From contig CAZHED010000006.1 in assembly GCA_964531095.1 (NCBI GenBank), positions 62,001 to 126,000 on the forward strand: a stretch of DNA of 64,000 nt, written 5' to 3'. The notes under the pieces are model-generated. The model made no database searches and was not told where the DNA came from. It saw only the letters and a program-made list of their open reading frames with translations. Below, in pieces: positions 9,038 through 17,303 of this stretch; the first letter of the stretch is position 1, and each line of letters begins with the position of its first letter. The position numbers and the translations under genes were made by a program. Source of the stretch: Palsa-1150 sp964531095. Its GTDB lineage: Bacteria; Myxococcota_A; Polyangia; Polyangiales; Polyangiaceae.

Positions 9038-9972
9038 CCTTTGGCGTAGACCCCCTGCTCGCCGAGCATGTGTGCGACTTTGTTGGCGGTCAACACCAGC
9101 ACCAGCCCGACGACCGCCTTGAATAGACCGGCCGCAGCGCCGACGCCCCACTGCTGAGGAATGATCGCCTGGTAGTAGACGAACGTGTCCAGCACTTCGG
9201 CTGCCTGCCGTCCGACCGCCTCCCGCTGCAGAATGTATTGCTCGAATCCGACGCTGAGCGCGTCCCCCAAGCGCAGGATGAGCAGGAGCACGATCACTGG
9301 CCGCAGCCCGGGAAGCGTGATGTGCCACAGGCGACGCCCCTTTCCTGCCCCGTCGACGGCGGCCGCCTCGTACAGCGTGGGGTCAATGGCGGCGAGCGCG
9401 GCCAAAAAGACGATCGTCCCCCAGCCGACGTCTTTCCAGACGGCCTCGCTCGTGACCAGAACGAGGAACGCGTGGGGGTTCGTCATGATGTTCCACTCGT
9501 GGATGCTGTGCCGGCGCATCTCCTGCGCCAGGAGGCCGGCTCCGCCGAGCATCTGGACGAAGAACGTGATCACGAGGACCCAGCTGAAGAAGTGGGGGAG
9601 GTAGACGACTCCTTGGATGAAGCTGCGCAGCTTGGGCGAGGCCACGCTGTTCAGGAGGATCGCGAGGACGATGGGCAACGGGAAGAAGAAGACCAGCTGA
9701 AACAGAGTGATCGACAGCGTGTTTCGAACGGCGTCCCAGAACGCCGAATCCTGGAAGAGGGTCTCGAAGTTGCCGAACCCGATCCAGTCACTGTGAACGA
9801 ATGCCTCGAGCGGGTTGTTGCCCTCGAACGGGTTGTAATCTTGAAACGCGATGACGTTGCCGAGGGTGGGAACGTAGTGAAATACGAGCAGGATCAGCGC
9901 GGCCGGCGCGGTCATGACCAGCAGGGGCCAGTCCGCGCGTAGCCGCGCGCGCAGCGAGCGTCGGGGGCTCAT
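9034..9972 (-). CDS. ABC sugar importer permease (LplB/MalF type)
   Basis: Second membrane subunit of the CUT1 importer, 312 residues with about six transmembrane helices. Seen: N-terminal FHYVPTLGNVIAFQDYNPF, typical of LplB-like permeases, and the coupling loop EAAAVDGAGKGRRLWHITLP near residue 205-225. It forms the heterodimeric channel with the downstream permease. ATG at 9972 overlaps the stop of the binding-protein gene by 4 bases (ATGA), and its own stop overlaps the next start the same way, so the three subunits are translationally coupled. Confidence 0.9.
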   Translation of the reverse strand: MSPRRSLRARLRADWPLLVMTAPAALILLVFHYVPTLGNVIAFQDYNPFEGNNPLEAFVHSDWIGFGNFETLFQDSAFWDAVRNTLSITLFQLVFFFPLPIVLAILLNSVASPKLRSFIQGVVYLPHFFSWVLVITFFVQMLGGAGLLAQEMRRHSIHEWNIMTNPHAFLVLVTSEAVWKDVGWGTIVFLAALAAIDPTLYEAAAVDGAGKGRRLWHITLPGLRPVIVLLLILRLGDALSVGFEQYILQREAVGRQAAEVLDTFVYYQAIIPQQWGVGAAAGLFKAVVGLVLVLTANKVAHMLGEQGVYAKG

Positions 9973-11645
9973 CGACCGTTGTTGGCCAGTGTCTTTTCGA
10001 GAAACGCCCGCCCCTCGTCGCCCCCGGTGGCTCGCCATTCATCCACGATATGCTGGAGGTCGCCGATCGGCCGGCGTCCGCGGAGAACGTCGTTGATCCT
10101 GTCTTCGGTGGGCACGAGGACTCTCGAGTAGTTCGCCGGGAGCTCCAGCTTGATGCCCGCGAACAGGTCCGGCTCGAGGAACTTGATCGTGGTCCGGAGG
10201 TAGCCGAGCAAGTCTTGGACGAAGGTCGGGACGTCTGCGGTGCCGACGACGGCGGGCACGCGACCGCCCAGCGATGTGTATTGCCCCGCCACCTCCCTGC
10301 GCCCCAGGTCCGTCGGAATCGGGCTGTTGTCTGCGGCGCGCGTGAAGTGCTTGCCTTCGACTCCGTAGCTACCTAGCTCGTACTCTCGGCAACCGAACGG
10401 CGCCGCGCACCAGTTGAGCACCCGCAGGAGCTCCTCGGTGCGGTCTTTGCCGAGTCCCCTCTTGACGAACGTGTAGAAGATCGGCTCGGCCCCGCCCCAG
10501 GCGAGCGGTTGGCCGCCGACTGCCGAGAAGATCGGCATTGGTTGCATGTTAAAGCCCGGCGTCACCTTGGTCTGCTCGCTTTGGGTGCCGCGCCAGGCGC
10601 CGAGGCCGTCTTCGTACGCGATCATCTTGCCTGCGTTGAAGAGCTGCGCGGCGTCGCCTCCCTTGCTGGCCACGATGTCCGGGTGGACGAACCCGTCGCT
10701 ATAGAGCCGCGCGGTGAATTCGAGCGCCTGTCGGTATTCGGGGATCTCGTATTTGAACTCGAGCCCGCCGCCGGCCTTCTTTCGCCAGCCGCCCTTGGCG
10801 TGAGGACACTTGAAGAACATCTGCACCATGTCGAAGACGTTCCCGAAAGCCCAGACGCCGCGGCCCGGGTCGGTCATGGTCTTGCCGAAGTGGTAGAGCT
10901 CGTCGATGGTCGCCGGGGCGGCGACGCCGGCCTTGTCCGCGAGGTCCTTGCGGTAGAAAAGCGCCCATGGAAATGGACCGTCGGACGGAAACGGGACGGC
11001 CGCGATGCGGCCGCCCCAGACCGCGTACTGCCATGCCGCGGTAGGCAGCGTTCCCAGCATCGGATAGGCGTCAATCGCGTCCCCTTTGAGAAACGAGGTC
11101 AGATCGGCGAATAGCGCCTTCACCGCTTGGGAGAAGCGAGGGATCTTGTCGATCTCCCAGCTCGGAGCCGACAGCAGATCCGGCACGTCTCTGGCGCCCA
11201 GGATCGCGCTGAGCTTGTCGGCGTACCCGTTTCCGTCCTGAACGCTGGGGTTGACCGTCACGCCGAGCTCAGCGTTGATCGCATCGAGGAAGGAGTTTCG
11301 ACCGAGCCCCGGCGGGGTGGGGCCCCAGTATGCCGACATGGTCTTGACGACTGTTCCGTTCGAGCCGGCCTTGGTGGGAATCGCTTGGCCCAGTTGCGCC
11401 GGGTACCTCAAGTAGCCGTTCGGGATCGCCCCTTCGCCTGGAATGTCCGGCTTCAGGAGCTCGATGGCCGTGTATTTCGGCAGAACGGCAAACACCTCAT
11501 CGGCGTTCGTCGCTGCGCCCTGGCTGGTGGTTCGCCGGCCGCACCCGGCGACCGCGCCGCCGCCCACCGCAGCCGCGGCGCCGAGGCCCACCGCGGTGAG
11601 AAAGCCTCTGCGGCTCGTGGCGGCATCGGCGGGTGGTTGACTCAC
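9969..11645 (-). CDS. Sugar ABC importer binding protein, Tat lipoprotein
   Basis: Extracellular solute-binding protein (family 1/LplA-like), 558 residues, the substrate-capture subunit for the two permeases downstream. The N-terminus has a twin-arginine signal (TSRRGFLTAVG) ending in lipobox VAGC, so it is predicted to be exported folded and then lipid-anchored. The mature part shows usual features such as YFKKD-like FYRKDLADKAGV and a long C-terminal region of LplA-type proteins. GTG start at 11645; no strong ribosome site is visible. It is divergent from GH36 and shares with it a palindromic operator candidate. The ligand is inferred as xyloglucan oligosaccharide from context only. Confidence 0.88.
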   Translation of the reverse strand: MSQPPADAATSRRGFLTAVGLGAAAAVGGGAVAGCGRRTTSQGAATNADEVFAVLPKYTAIELLKPDIPGEGAIPNGYLRYPAQLGQAIPTKAGSNGTVVKTMSAYWGPTPPGLGRNSFLDAINAELGVTVNPSVQDGNGYADKLSAILGARDVPDLLSAPSWEIDKIPRFSQAVKALFADLTSFLKGDAIDAYPMLGTLPTAAWQYAVWGGRIAAVPFPSDGPFPWALFYRKDLADKAGVAAPATIDELYHFGKTMTDPGRGVWAFGNVFDMVQMFFKCPHAKGGWRKKAGGGLEFKYEIPEYRQALEFTARLYSDGFVHPDIVASKGGDAAQLFNAGKMIAYEDGLGAWRGTQSEQTKVTPGFNMQPMPIFSAVGGQPLAWGGAEPIFYTFVKRGLGKDRTEELLRVLNWCAAPFGCREYELGSYGVEGKHFTRAADNSPIPTDLGRREVAGQYTSLGGRVPAVVGTADVPTFVQDLLGYLRTTIKFLEPDLFAGIKLELPANYSRVLVPTEDRINDVLRGRRPIGDLQHIVDEWRATGGDEGRAFLEKTLANNGR

Positions 11646-11701
11646 GGCGCGCGCTCGGTTCGGCCAGGCCGCATCGAAGGTAGGGTAGCCCGGAGGGTAG
11701 A

Positions 11702-11717
11702 GTCAATTCGAATTGAC
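11702..11717. promoter_or_regulatory. Perfect 16-bp palindrome, operator candidate
   Basis: GTCAATTCGAATTGAC is identical to its own reverse complement. It lies about midway between the divergent starts of the binding-protein gene (57 bases away) and the GH36 gene (48 bases away to the ATG). Unusual A/T richness in a GC-rich setting and position fit a dimeric repressor or activator site that could control both transcripts. No regulator gene is present nearby. Confidence 0.6.
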
Positions 11718-11764
11718 CCGGCTTGCCGGACCCCACCAAGGCTGCCATCGTTGCGCTCGTCGCT

Positions 11765-13804
11765 ATGTCAATTTCGCTGAACGCTGGCTTCATCGCATCG
11801 AACGAGCGCACTTTCTTGGTACGGGTTCCGGACGAGATCCACTCGGAGCCCGACGCGCTCGGCCATGGGCTTTTCCTCGTAGCGAGGGCGAAATTGCCCT
11901 CGTCTCGCCAGGTGTTCAGCCTGGGGGCCATCCCGGATATGGAGCGGTTTACCGCTTGTCATCGTTACGAGCCGTATTGGATGAAGCCAAGAGCGGGGAC
12001 TCGGCTCTCGGACGTTCCCCAAGAGACCCAGTTCTTTCTTTGCCGACTCCACGACGACCATTGGCTTCTTCTGGTCCCCCTCATCGGCGAGCTATTCCGC
12101 TTCTCGCTTCGCGGAAGGAAGGACGATTCGCTGGAGCTCCTCGGGGAGACGGGAGATGCCTTCGCTCCCGGCTGGGGAGGACTCGCACTGTACGTTTCCG
12201 CCGGAAGCGACCCGTTCGCGTTGGTGCGCGACGGAGCACGGTCCGTCGCGGAGCGTCTGCGATGGGGCCGCCTGCGGCGCGACAAGGCGTTGCCGGATTT
12301 CGTCGACTACTTCGGCTGGTGCACCTGGGACGCGTTTTATCAGGACGTCAGCGCCGCCAAAGTTCGTGAGGGGCTCGAGCGGTTCGCCGCCGGCGGCGTT
12401 CCGCCGCGAACGCTGATCCTCGACGACGGCTGGCAGAAGACGACCCTCATGCCAACCGGGGAGCCACGGCTGACGGCGTTTGCCGCCAACGAGAAGTTCG
12501 GCGGCGATCTCGGGCCGACCGTGCGGATGGCGAAGAACGAGTTCGGGGTCGAGGTCTTCATGGTCTGGCACGGTATCGTCGGATACTGGGGCGGTGTCGA
12601 CGGCGCGTCGCTTCCCGGCTATGGCGTCGTCGAGCAGACCAGGCAATTCGGCGAGGGTGTGCTGTCTCACGCGCCGTCGTTCAACGAAGTCTGGTGGGGC
12701 AACGTCGTCGGTCTCGTTCCGGCCGACCACGTCGCGCAATTCTACGACGAGTATCACGCCACGCTCGCGGCCCAGGGGGTCGACGGAGTGAAGGTGGACA
12801 GCCAGGCGGTGTTGGAGAGCGTGGCTCAGCGGCAAGGCGGTCGAATCGCCATCAGCCGCGCGTACCGCAAAGCGCTCGAGAGCAGCGCCGGGAAGCACTT
12901 CGCAGGACGACTGATCAATTGCATGTCGAATGCGCAGGAGACTTGGTACGGGTCGACCCACTCGTCGCTTCTTCGTAGTTCCATCGACTTCTTTCCGAAA
13001 GAGCCGGAGACGCACGGTCTTCACCTGTACACGAACGCCCAAGTGGGACTCTGGTTCGGCGAGTTCATGCACCCCGATTGGGACATGTTTCAGAGCGGCC
13101 ATGCGTGGGGCGCATTTCATGCGGCCGGCCGGGCGATCTCGGGCGGGCCGGTCTACGTGTCCGACAAGCCAGGGGAGCACGATTTCGCGCTTCTGAAGAA
13201 GCTGGTCTGCTTCGACGGGACCGTCTTGCGCTGCGACGGCCCCGGGCTGCCGACCTTGGACACGCTGTGCATCGATCCCACGCGAGGCGAGGCCATTCTC
13301 AAGATATGGAACCGCAACGGAGCCGCTGCGGTCGTGGGGGCATTCAACGCCCAATTTTCGTCGGACCGCCGGGCGCCCGCGGTACGGAGCGGCGAGGTCA
13401 GTCCGGCGGACGTGCCGGGCTTCGTGGGAGCCAAGTTTGCCTGCTACGCCCACCGGGCGAACTCGCTCGACGTGGTGGCACGTGACGCACGCCTGCCGGT
13501 GACCCTCGGGGAGCGCGAGTTCGAGCTGTTCACGTTCGTGCCCATCGAACGGGGCTTCGCGGCAATCGGTCTCGCGAACAAGATGAACAGCGCGGCAGCC
13601 GTGTCGCGGATCGCGTGGCTGGACGCGCGCCAATGTGAGGTCGCGTTGCGCGACGGTGGCGACTTCCTCTCGTGGGTCGAGAACCCGCCGGCGCGCGTGG
13701 AGGTCGACGGCCGGCAGACGAGCTTTGATTACGACGCTCGGGCGGGGGCGCTCCGGGTGTCACTCCCCGACAAGGCGCGACACGCGCTGCGGATTCGCTG
13801 GTAG
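11765..13804 (+). CDS. GH36 Sip1/raffinose synthase-like glycosidase
   Basis: Cytosolic protein of 679 residues from the Sip1/raffinose-synthase branch of GH36; the family comprises alpha-galactosidases and galactosyl transferases. The catalytic barrel begins at DYFGWCTWDAFYQDV and has LILDDGWQ; the nucleophile is in GVKVDSQA (D345). At the usual acid/base position, plant relatives have S-D-D-F (from memory), but this protein has S406-I407-D408-F, so the first Asp is replaced. FMHPDWDMFQSGHA is conserved. The ATG at 11765 is preferred to a TTG at 11723 which sits 6 bases from the palindrome; neither has a clear ribosome site. Xyloglucan galactose is beta-linked, so the substrate of this enzyme is uncertain. 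Confidence 0.82.
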   Translation: MSISLNAGFIASNERTFLVRVPDEIHSEPDALGHGLFLVARAKLPSSRQVFSLGAIPDMERFTACHRYEPYWMKPRAGTRLSDVPQETQFFLCRLHDDHWLLLVPLIGELFRFSLRGRKDDSLELLGETGDAFAPGWGGLALYVSAGSDPFALVRDGARSVAERLRWGRLRRDKALPDFVDYFGWCTWDAFYQDVSAAKVREGLERFAAGGVPPRTLILDDGWQKTTLMPTGEPRLTAFAANEKFGGDLGPTVRMAKNEFGVEVFMVWHGIVGYWGGVDGASLPGYGVVEQTRQFGEGVLSHAPSFNEVWWGNVVGLVPADHVAQFYDEYHATLAAQGVDGVKVDSQAVLESVAQRQGGRIAISRAYRKALESSAGKHFAGRLINCMSNAQETWYGSTHSSLLRSSIDFFPKEPETHGLHLYTNAQVGLWFGEFMHPDWDMFQSGHAWGAFHAAGRAISGGPVYVSDKPGEHDFALLKKLVCFDGTVLRCDGPGLPTLDTLCIDPTRGEAILKIWNRNGAAAVVGAFNAQFSSDRRAPAVRSGEVSPADVPGFVGAKFACYAHRANSLDVVARDARLPVTLGEREFELFTFVPIERGFAAIGLANKMNSAAAVSRIAWLDARQCEVALRDGGDFLSWVENPPARVEVDGRQTSFDYDARAGALRVSLPDKARHALRIRW

Positions 13805-13815
13805 GCAGGGATGCC

Positions 13816-16203
13816 TCATCGCGGATCGCCGTAGAGGATGCCGCGGCCGCCCGAACCGAGATACACGCGCCCGTACACGCGGGGGTCGCCCGTCACGGCG
13901 TTGATGAAGCCGTATTGGTGCTGCGGGTCGTCGATGCGCTGCCAGGTCACGCCTTGGTCGTCGGACCGATGGACGCCAGAGACGCCGTTCGCCATCCCCG
14001 ACAGGTACAGGACGGGGTAGGGGGCCGCGCACGTGGCCGCACGCCCGAAGCCAACGGCGGTGGCGTTCTGAACCGCTCCGATCGACGTCAGAGTCGGCGC
14101 CGAATCGCTCCGATGGTAAAGCCCGCCGCCGCCCGCCGCGAGCCAGAGGTCGCCTTCGATGCCCGGAGTTGGTCGCGCAGTCCCGCCCGACGGCAGGTTC
14201 GCCAAGACCGTGAAGTTGGCGCCGCCGTCCACGCTCGCGTACAGCATTCCGCCGCCGGCCGCGTAGAACCGGTTCGGATTGACGCGGTCGGACGCGACTC
14301 TCGTGCCGCTCGGCAATCCGTTGCACGGCGTCCAGGTCGTGCCCCGGTCCAGGGAGTACGCGGGCGGTGCCGCCGCGCCGCGAGCTCCCTGCGGAGCCCA
14401 TACGAAGGTCGCCCCGTCGGCCGAGACGGCGACCGAGCCGGCGCTCGCGCTCGTGTTCGGCTCGGCGCGGAACGGCGTCCAAGTGACGCCCCCGTCCGTG
14501 GAGTAAGCCCCGTGGCGAGACGTCGGCGTGGACGCCGACGTCGTGCCCACCCGCGCGATGACCGCGGGATGTTGTTCGGCAAAATCGAAGCTCGACGTGT
14601 TGCCGAACACCGGGTTGCTGAACATCCCCGTCGCGGGCGGCGCGTTGAGATCGGCGTGCAAGAAACCGCCGATGTCGCCGACGGCGCTGAGCAGGTGGCT
14701 TCCACCCGAGGGGCTGATGAGGGCGATCGCGACCGTTTCTTCGAGCCCCTGGTTCTGGAATCTCCAATGCCCCGAAGGGCCGGTGGCATCGTCGCTCCAC
14801 CAGACGCCCTGCCCCGTGTTGTAGAGGACGCGCCCGGGATGGTGCGGGTCGATCTCGATGTCCCCCATCCACCCGTTCCATGCGGTCGAGCTAAGCGTCG
14901 TGCCTCCCCAGTAAAGCCACTCCGCGCCTCCCACATCGCGGCTGGCCGGGGACCCGATGGCGGTCCAGTTCGTCCCGCCGTTCGTTCCGCCGCCGTTGGT
15001 GGTCCGGTAGATCTCGTCCGGCCACCGGTCCAGCGTGGAGACGACGACGGTGCCCGAATGGCTCGCGTCGACCGAGACGCCTCCGAATCCCCCCTTGCCA
15101 CCCGGTGGGCTGACGTTCGTCCACGTGTCGCTCGACGGTTCGAGCTTCCACACGGCGCCTGCCGTGACGTTGTTGGGCCCCCACGAATTGTTGAATGTGA
15201 AATAAAGAGCGCCCGCGGCGTAATCCATCGCGGCATGATGCGGAAACACGTTCGTGGGCTGACCCGGAACGGGCTGCCAGGTCGAACCGCGGTCGATCGA
15301 CCGGTAGAGGCTCGGCGCGCTCGACGTCACGACGCCTCCAGCGGGGTTCGGCGAGCTCGTCGTCACGCCGACGTAAATCGTCGTCGACGCCTGTCCCGGC
15401 GAGCCGCTGCGCTTGTCGAAGAACACGAAAGTAAGTCCGTACGGCGCCGTCCCCATGACTGGAAAGCTGGTGACCGAGCTCCATGTGGTGGCGGAGTCCG
15501 GGCTCGTCCAGAGCCCCGTGGTGCGGGATCCGAAGTACAACGTGCTCGGGAGGTTCGGGTCGACGGCGAGTCGTTCGCCCATGTTTCGCCCGTCGACGTT
15601 GCCTCCCATCGGGGCGGCAAGATCGCTCCGTGTCCATGTCGACCCCATGTCGGCCGAGCGCAGAATCGAGCCGGTTCCCGCGGTGACGTACTCTCCGGCG
15701 GCCAGGTAGACGACGTTCGGATCCGCTGGGTCGGGCGCGATGCTTTCGATCCCTGTGAGGTTCGAGTTGTCGCGACCCACCCAGTCCGTGATCGCTGTCC
15801 AGCGCTGCGCGGTCGCGTCCCACCGGTACGCCCCGCCCACGTCGGTGCGTGCGTAGATGACGTCGCTCTGCGCCGGGCTGAACTCGATGCCGCTGACGAA
15901 GCCGCCGCCGAGGATGGGCGCGTTTTGCCAGCCGTAGCCGTTGCCGGTCAGACTCCCGCTCGCCGGCGGGTCCACGCAGGGATCGGGACCGGCCGAGGCG
16001 TCAATCGATGGCGGCGGCGGCGCCGGCGGTCCCGAAGGCCCGGACGAGCCCGTAGACCCGGACGAGCCCGACGATCCGGAGGCGACGCCGGGTCCCATGG
16101 GCCCGGTTCCGTGCGGCAAAGAAGACGAGTCGACGCAAGCCGCAATCAGGGAGACGAGGGTCGCACCGGCCAAACACCCAGAAGAAAGAGAGAATCGAGA
16201 CAT
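13816..16203 (-). CDS. GH74 xyloglucanase-type lipoprotein 2
   Basis: Second GH74 family endo-glucanase of the locus, 795 residues. Lipoprotein signal with LIAAC (C23), then a long flexible linker rich in SGSSG and proline (residues about 40-85), then the two-propeller catalytic unit starting ILGGGFVSGIEFSP and YARTDVGGAYRW (D121), with the second Asp in SSFDFAEQHP (D540). BNR/Asp-box repeats recur throughout. AAGGAA lies upstream of the ATG. It follows galT by 23 bases, giving a galK-galT-GH74 operon. The two GH74 proteins are clearly related but differ in anchor and linker, so may have different reach or cleavage pattern. Converges on GH36 with only 11 bases between stops. Confidence 0.9.
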   Translation of the reverse strand: MSRFSLSSGCLAGATLVSLIAACVDSSSLPHGTGPMGPGVASGSSGSSGSTGSSGPSGPPAPPPPSIDASAGPDPCVDPPASGSLTGNGYGWQNAPILGGGFVSGIEFSPAQSDVIYARTDVGGAYRWDATAQRWTAITDWVGRDNSNLTGIESIAPDPADPNVVYLAAGEYVTAGTGSILRSADMGSTWTRSDLAAPMGGNVDGRNMGERLAVDPNLPSTLYFGSRTTGLWTSPDSATTWSSVTSFPVMGTAPYGLTFVFFDKRSGSPGQASTTIYVGVTTSSPNPAGGVVTSSAPSLYRSIDRGSTWQPVPGQPTNVFPHHAAMDYAAGALYFTFNNSWGPNNVTAGAVWKLEPSSDTWTNVSPPGGKGGFGGVSVDASHSGTVVVSTLDRWPDEIYRTTNGGGTNGGTNWTAIGSPASRDVGGAEWLYWGGTTLSSTAWNGWMGDIEIDPHHPGRVLYNTGQGVWWSDDATGPSGHWRFQNQGLEETVAIALISPSGGSHLLSAVGDIGGFLHADLNAPPATGMFSNPVFGNTSSFDFAEQHPAVIARVGTTSASTPTSRHGAYSTDGGVTWTPFRAEPNTSASAGSVAVSADGATFVWAPQGARGAAAPPAYSLDRGTTWTPCNGLPSGTRVASDRVNPNRFYAAGGGMLYASVDGGANFTVLANLPSGGTARPTPGIEGDLWLAAGGGGLYHRSDSAPTLTSIGAVQNATAVGFGRAATCAAPYPVLYLSGMANGVSGVHRSDDQGVTWQRIDDPQHQYGFINAVTGDPRVYGRVYLGSGGRGILYGDPR

Positions 16204-16226
16204 CGTTCCTTTCCACGAAGCGAGAA

Positions 16227-17303
16227 CTAACGAAGGATAGCGCCCCTCAGCCGATCGGCGGCTCGCTCGGGCGTTAAGTCGCGCTGGGGCTCGGCGAGCA
16301 TCTCGTAGCCGACCATGTATTTCCGGACAGTGGCCGAGCGCAGGAGCGGCGGATACAAGTGCGCATGAAGCTGCCAGTGCTCGCTTCTGTCGGCTGGCAG
16401 CGAGGATCGCGCGAGGCCAGCGGACGCGCCGGCGTAGGGTGCGCCGTGCCACCCCATGGAGTAGGGAACCGACACCCCGAAAAGGCGATCGTAACCGCCG
16501 AGGACGGCGCGGAGTAGCGCCGCCAGAGTCGCTCGCTCGCCGGGCTCGAGCTCGGAAAGACGACCCACGCGTCGCCGTGGCAGAACCATGACTTCGTAAG
16601 GCCAGACCGCCCAGTACGGAATCACGGCGAGCCAGTCGGCATTGGAGGCCAGCGTCCGGGCGCCAAGGTCCCCCTCGCGGCGGGCATAATCGACGAGGAG
16701 GCTCGCCTGATTTCGGACGAAGTACTCGCGCTGTGTCCTTTCCTCCTTCACCGCCTCGTTCGGCAAGAAATTCGAGGCCCAGATCTGACCGTGGGGATGC
16801 GGGTTCGAGCAGCCCATGGCCGCCCCCTTGTTCTCGAACACTTGGACCCACCGGTACCGGGCGCCGAGCGAAGCGGACTCCGCGGCCCACATGTCGACGA
16901 CAGTGACGATGGCCGCTTGGTCCATGTCGGCGAGCGTGCGATCGTGCCTTGGCGAGAAGCACATCACTCGACAGACGCCGCGCACGGCTTCCGACTGGAA
17001 GAGCGGGTCCGGCGACTCGAACCTGGCCGGCGCGTCGGGCAGGAGCGCGCTGAAGTCGTTGTCGAAGGCGTAGGTTCCCTCGTACGCCGGATTGACCGCG
17101 CCTTGCGCGCGCCGGTTTCCGGGACACAAGTAACATGTCGCGTCGTACGACGGACGAGGCCCCGGCGCCGGCGACTCGACCTGCCCCAACCAGGGACGTT
17201 CGGTTCGGTGCGGCGAGACGAGGACCCAGTCCCCGGTCAGCGGGTTGAGTCGCCGATGAGGATGCCGTTCGGGATCGAAGGCGTCGATGGGAATGTCGCT
17301 CAC
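16227..17303 (-). CDS. galT: Galactose-1-phosphate uridylyltransferase
   Basis: Leloir-pathway enzyme exchanging UMP between UDP-glucose and galactose 1-phosphate. 358 residues, usual length. Seen: N-terminal HRRLNPLTGDWVLVSPHR, zinc-site CYLC (C57, C60) with H120, and the active-site NPHPHGQ (residues 167-173) whose second His (H171) is the uridylylated nucleophile by homology. Starts with GTG at 17303, overlapping the galK stop by 4 bases (GTGA), so the two are translationally coupled. Placed in the locus it would process galactose released from glycan side chains. No galE or galM is seen in the window. Confidence 0.95.
   Translation of the reverse strand: MSDIPIDAFDPERHPHRRLNPLTGDWVLVSPHRTERPWLGQVESPAPGPRPSYDATCYLCPGNRRAQGAVNPAYEGTYAFDNDFSALLPDAPARFESPDPLFQSEAVRGVCRVMCFSPRHDRTLADMDQAAIVTVVDMWAAESASLGARYRWVQVFENKGAAMGCSNPHPHGQIWASNFLPNEAVKEERTQREYFVRNQASLLVDYARREGDLGARTLASNADWLAVIPYWAVWPYEVMVLPRRRVGRLSELEPGERATLAALLRAVLGGYDRLFGVSVPYSMGWHGAPYAGASAGLARSSLPADRSEHWQLHAHLYPPLLRSATVRKYMVGYEMLAEPQRDLTPERAADRLRGAILR

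Noticed and set aside
13915..16230. A 771-residue reading frame on the plus strand opposite GH74 number 2
   Set aside because: It is antisense to a gene with clear GH74 motifs; the translation is Arg/Ala-rich with no recognisable domain, typical of a high-GC shadow frame.
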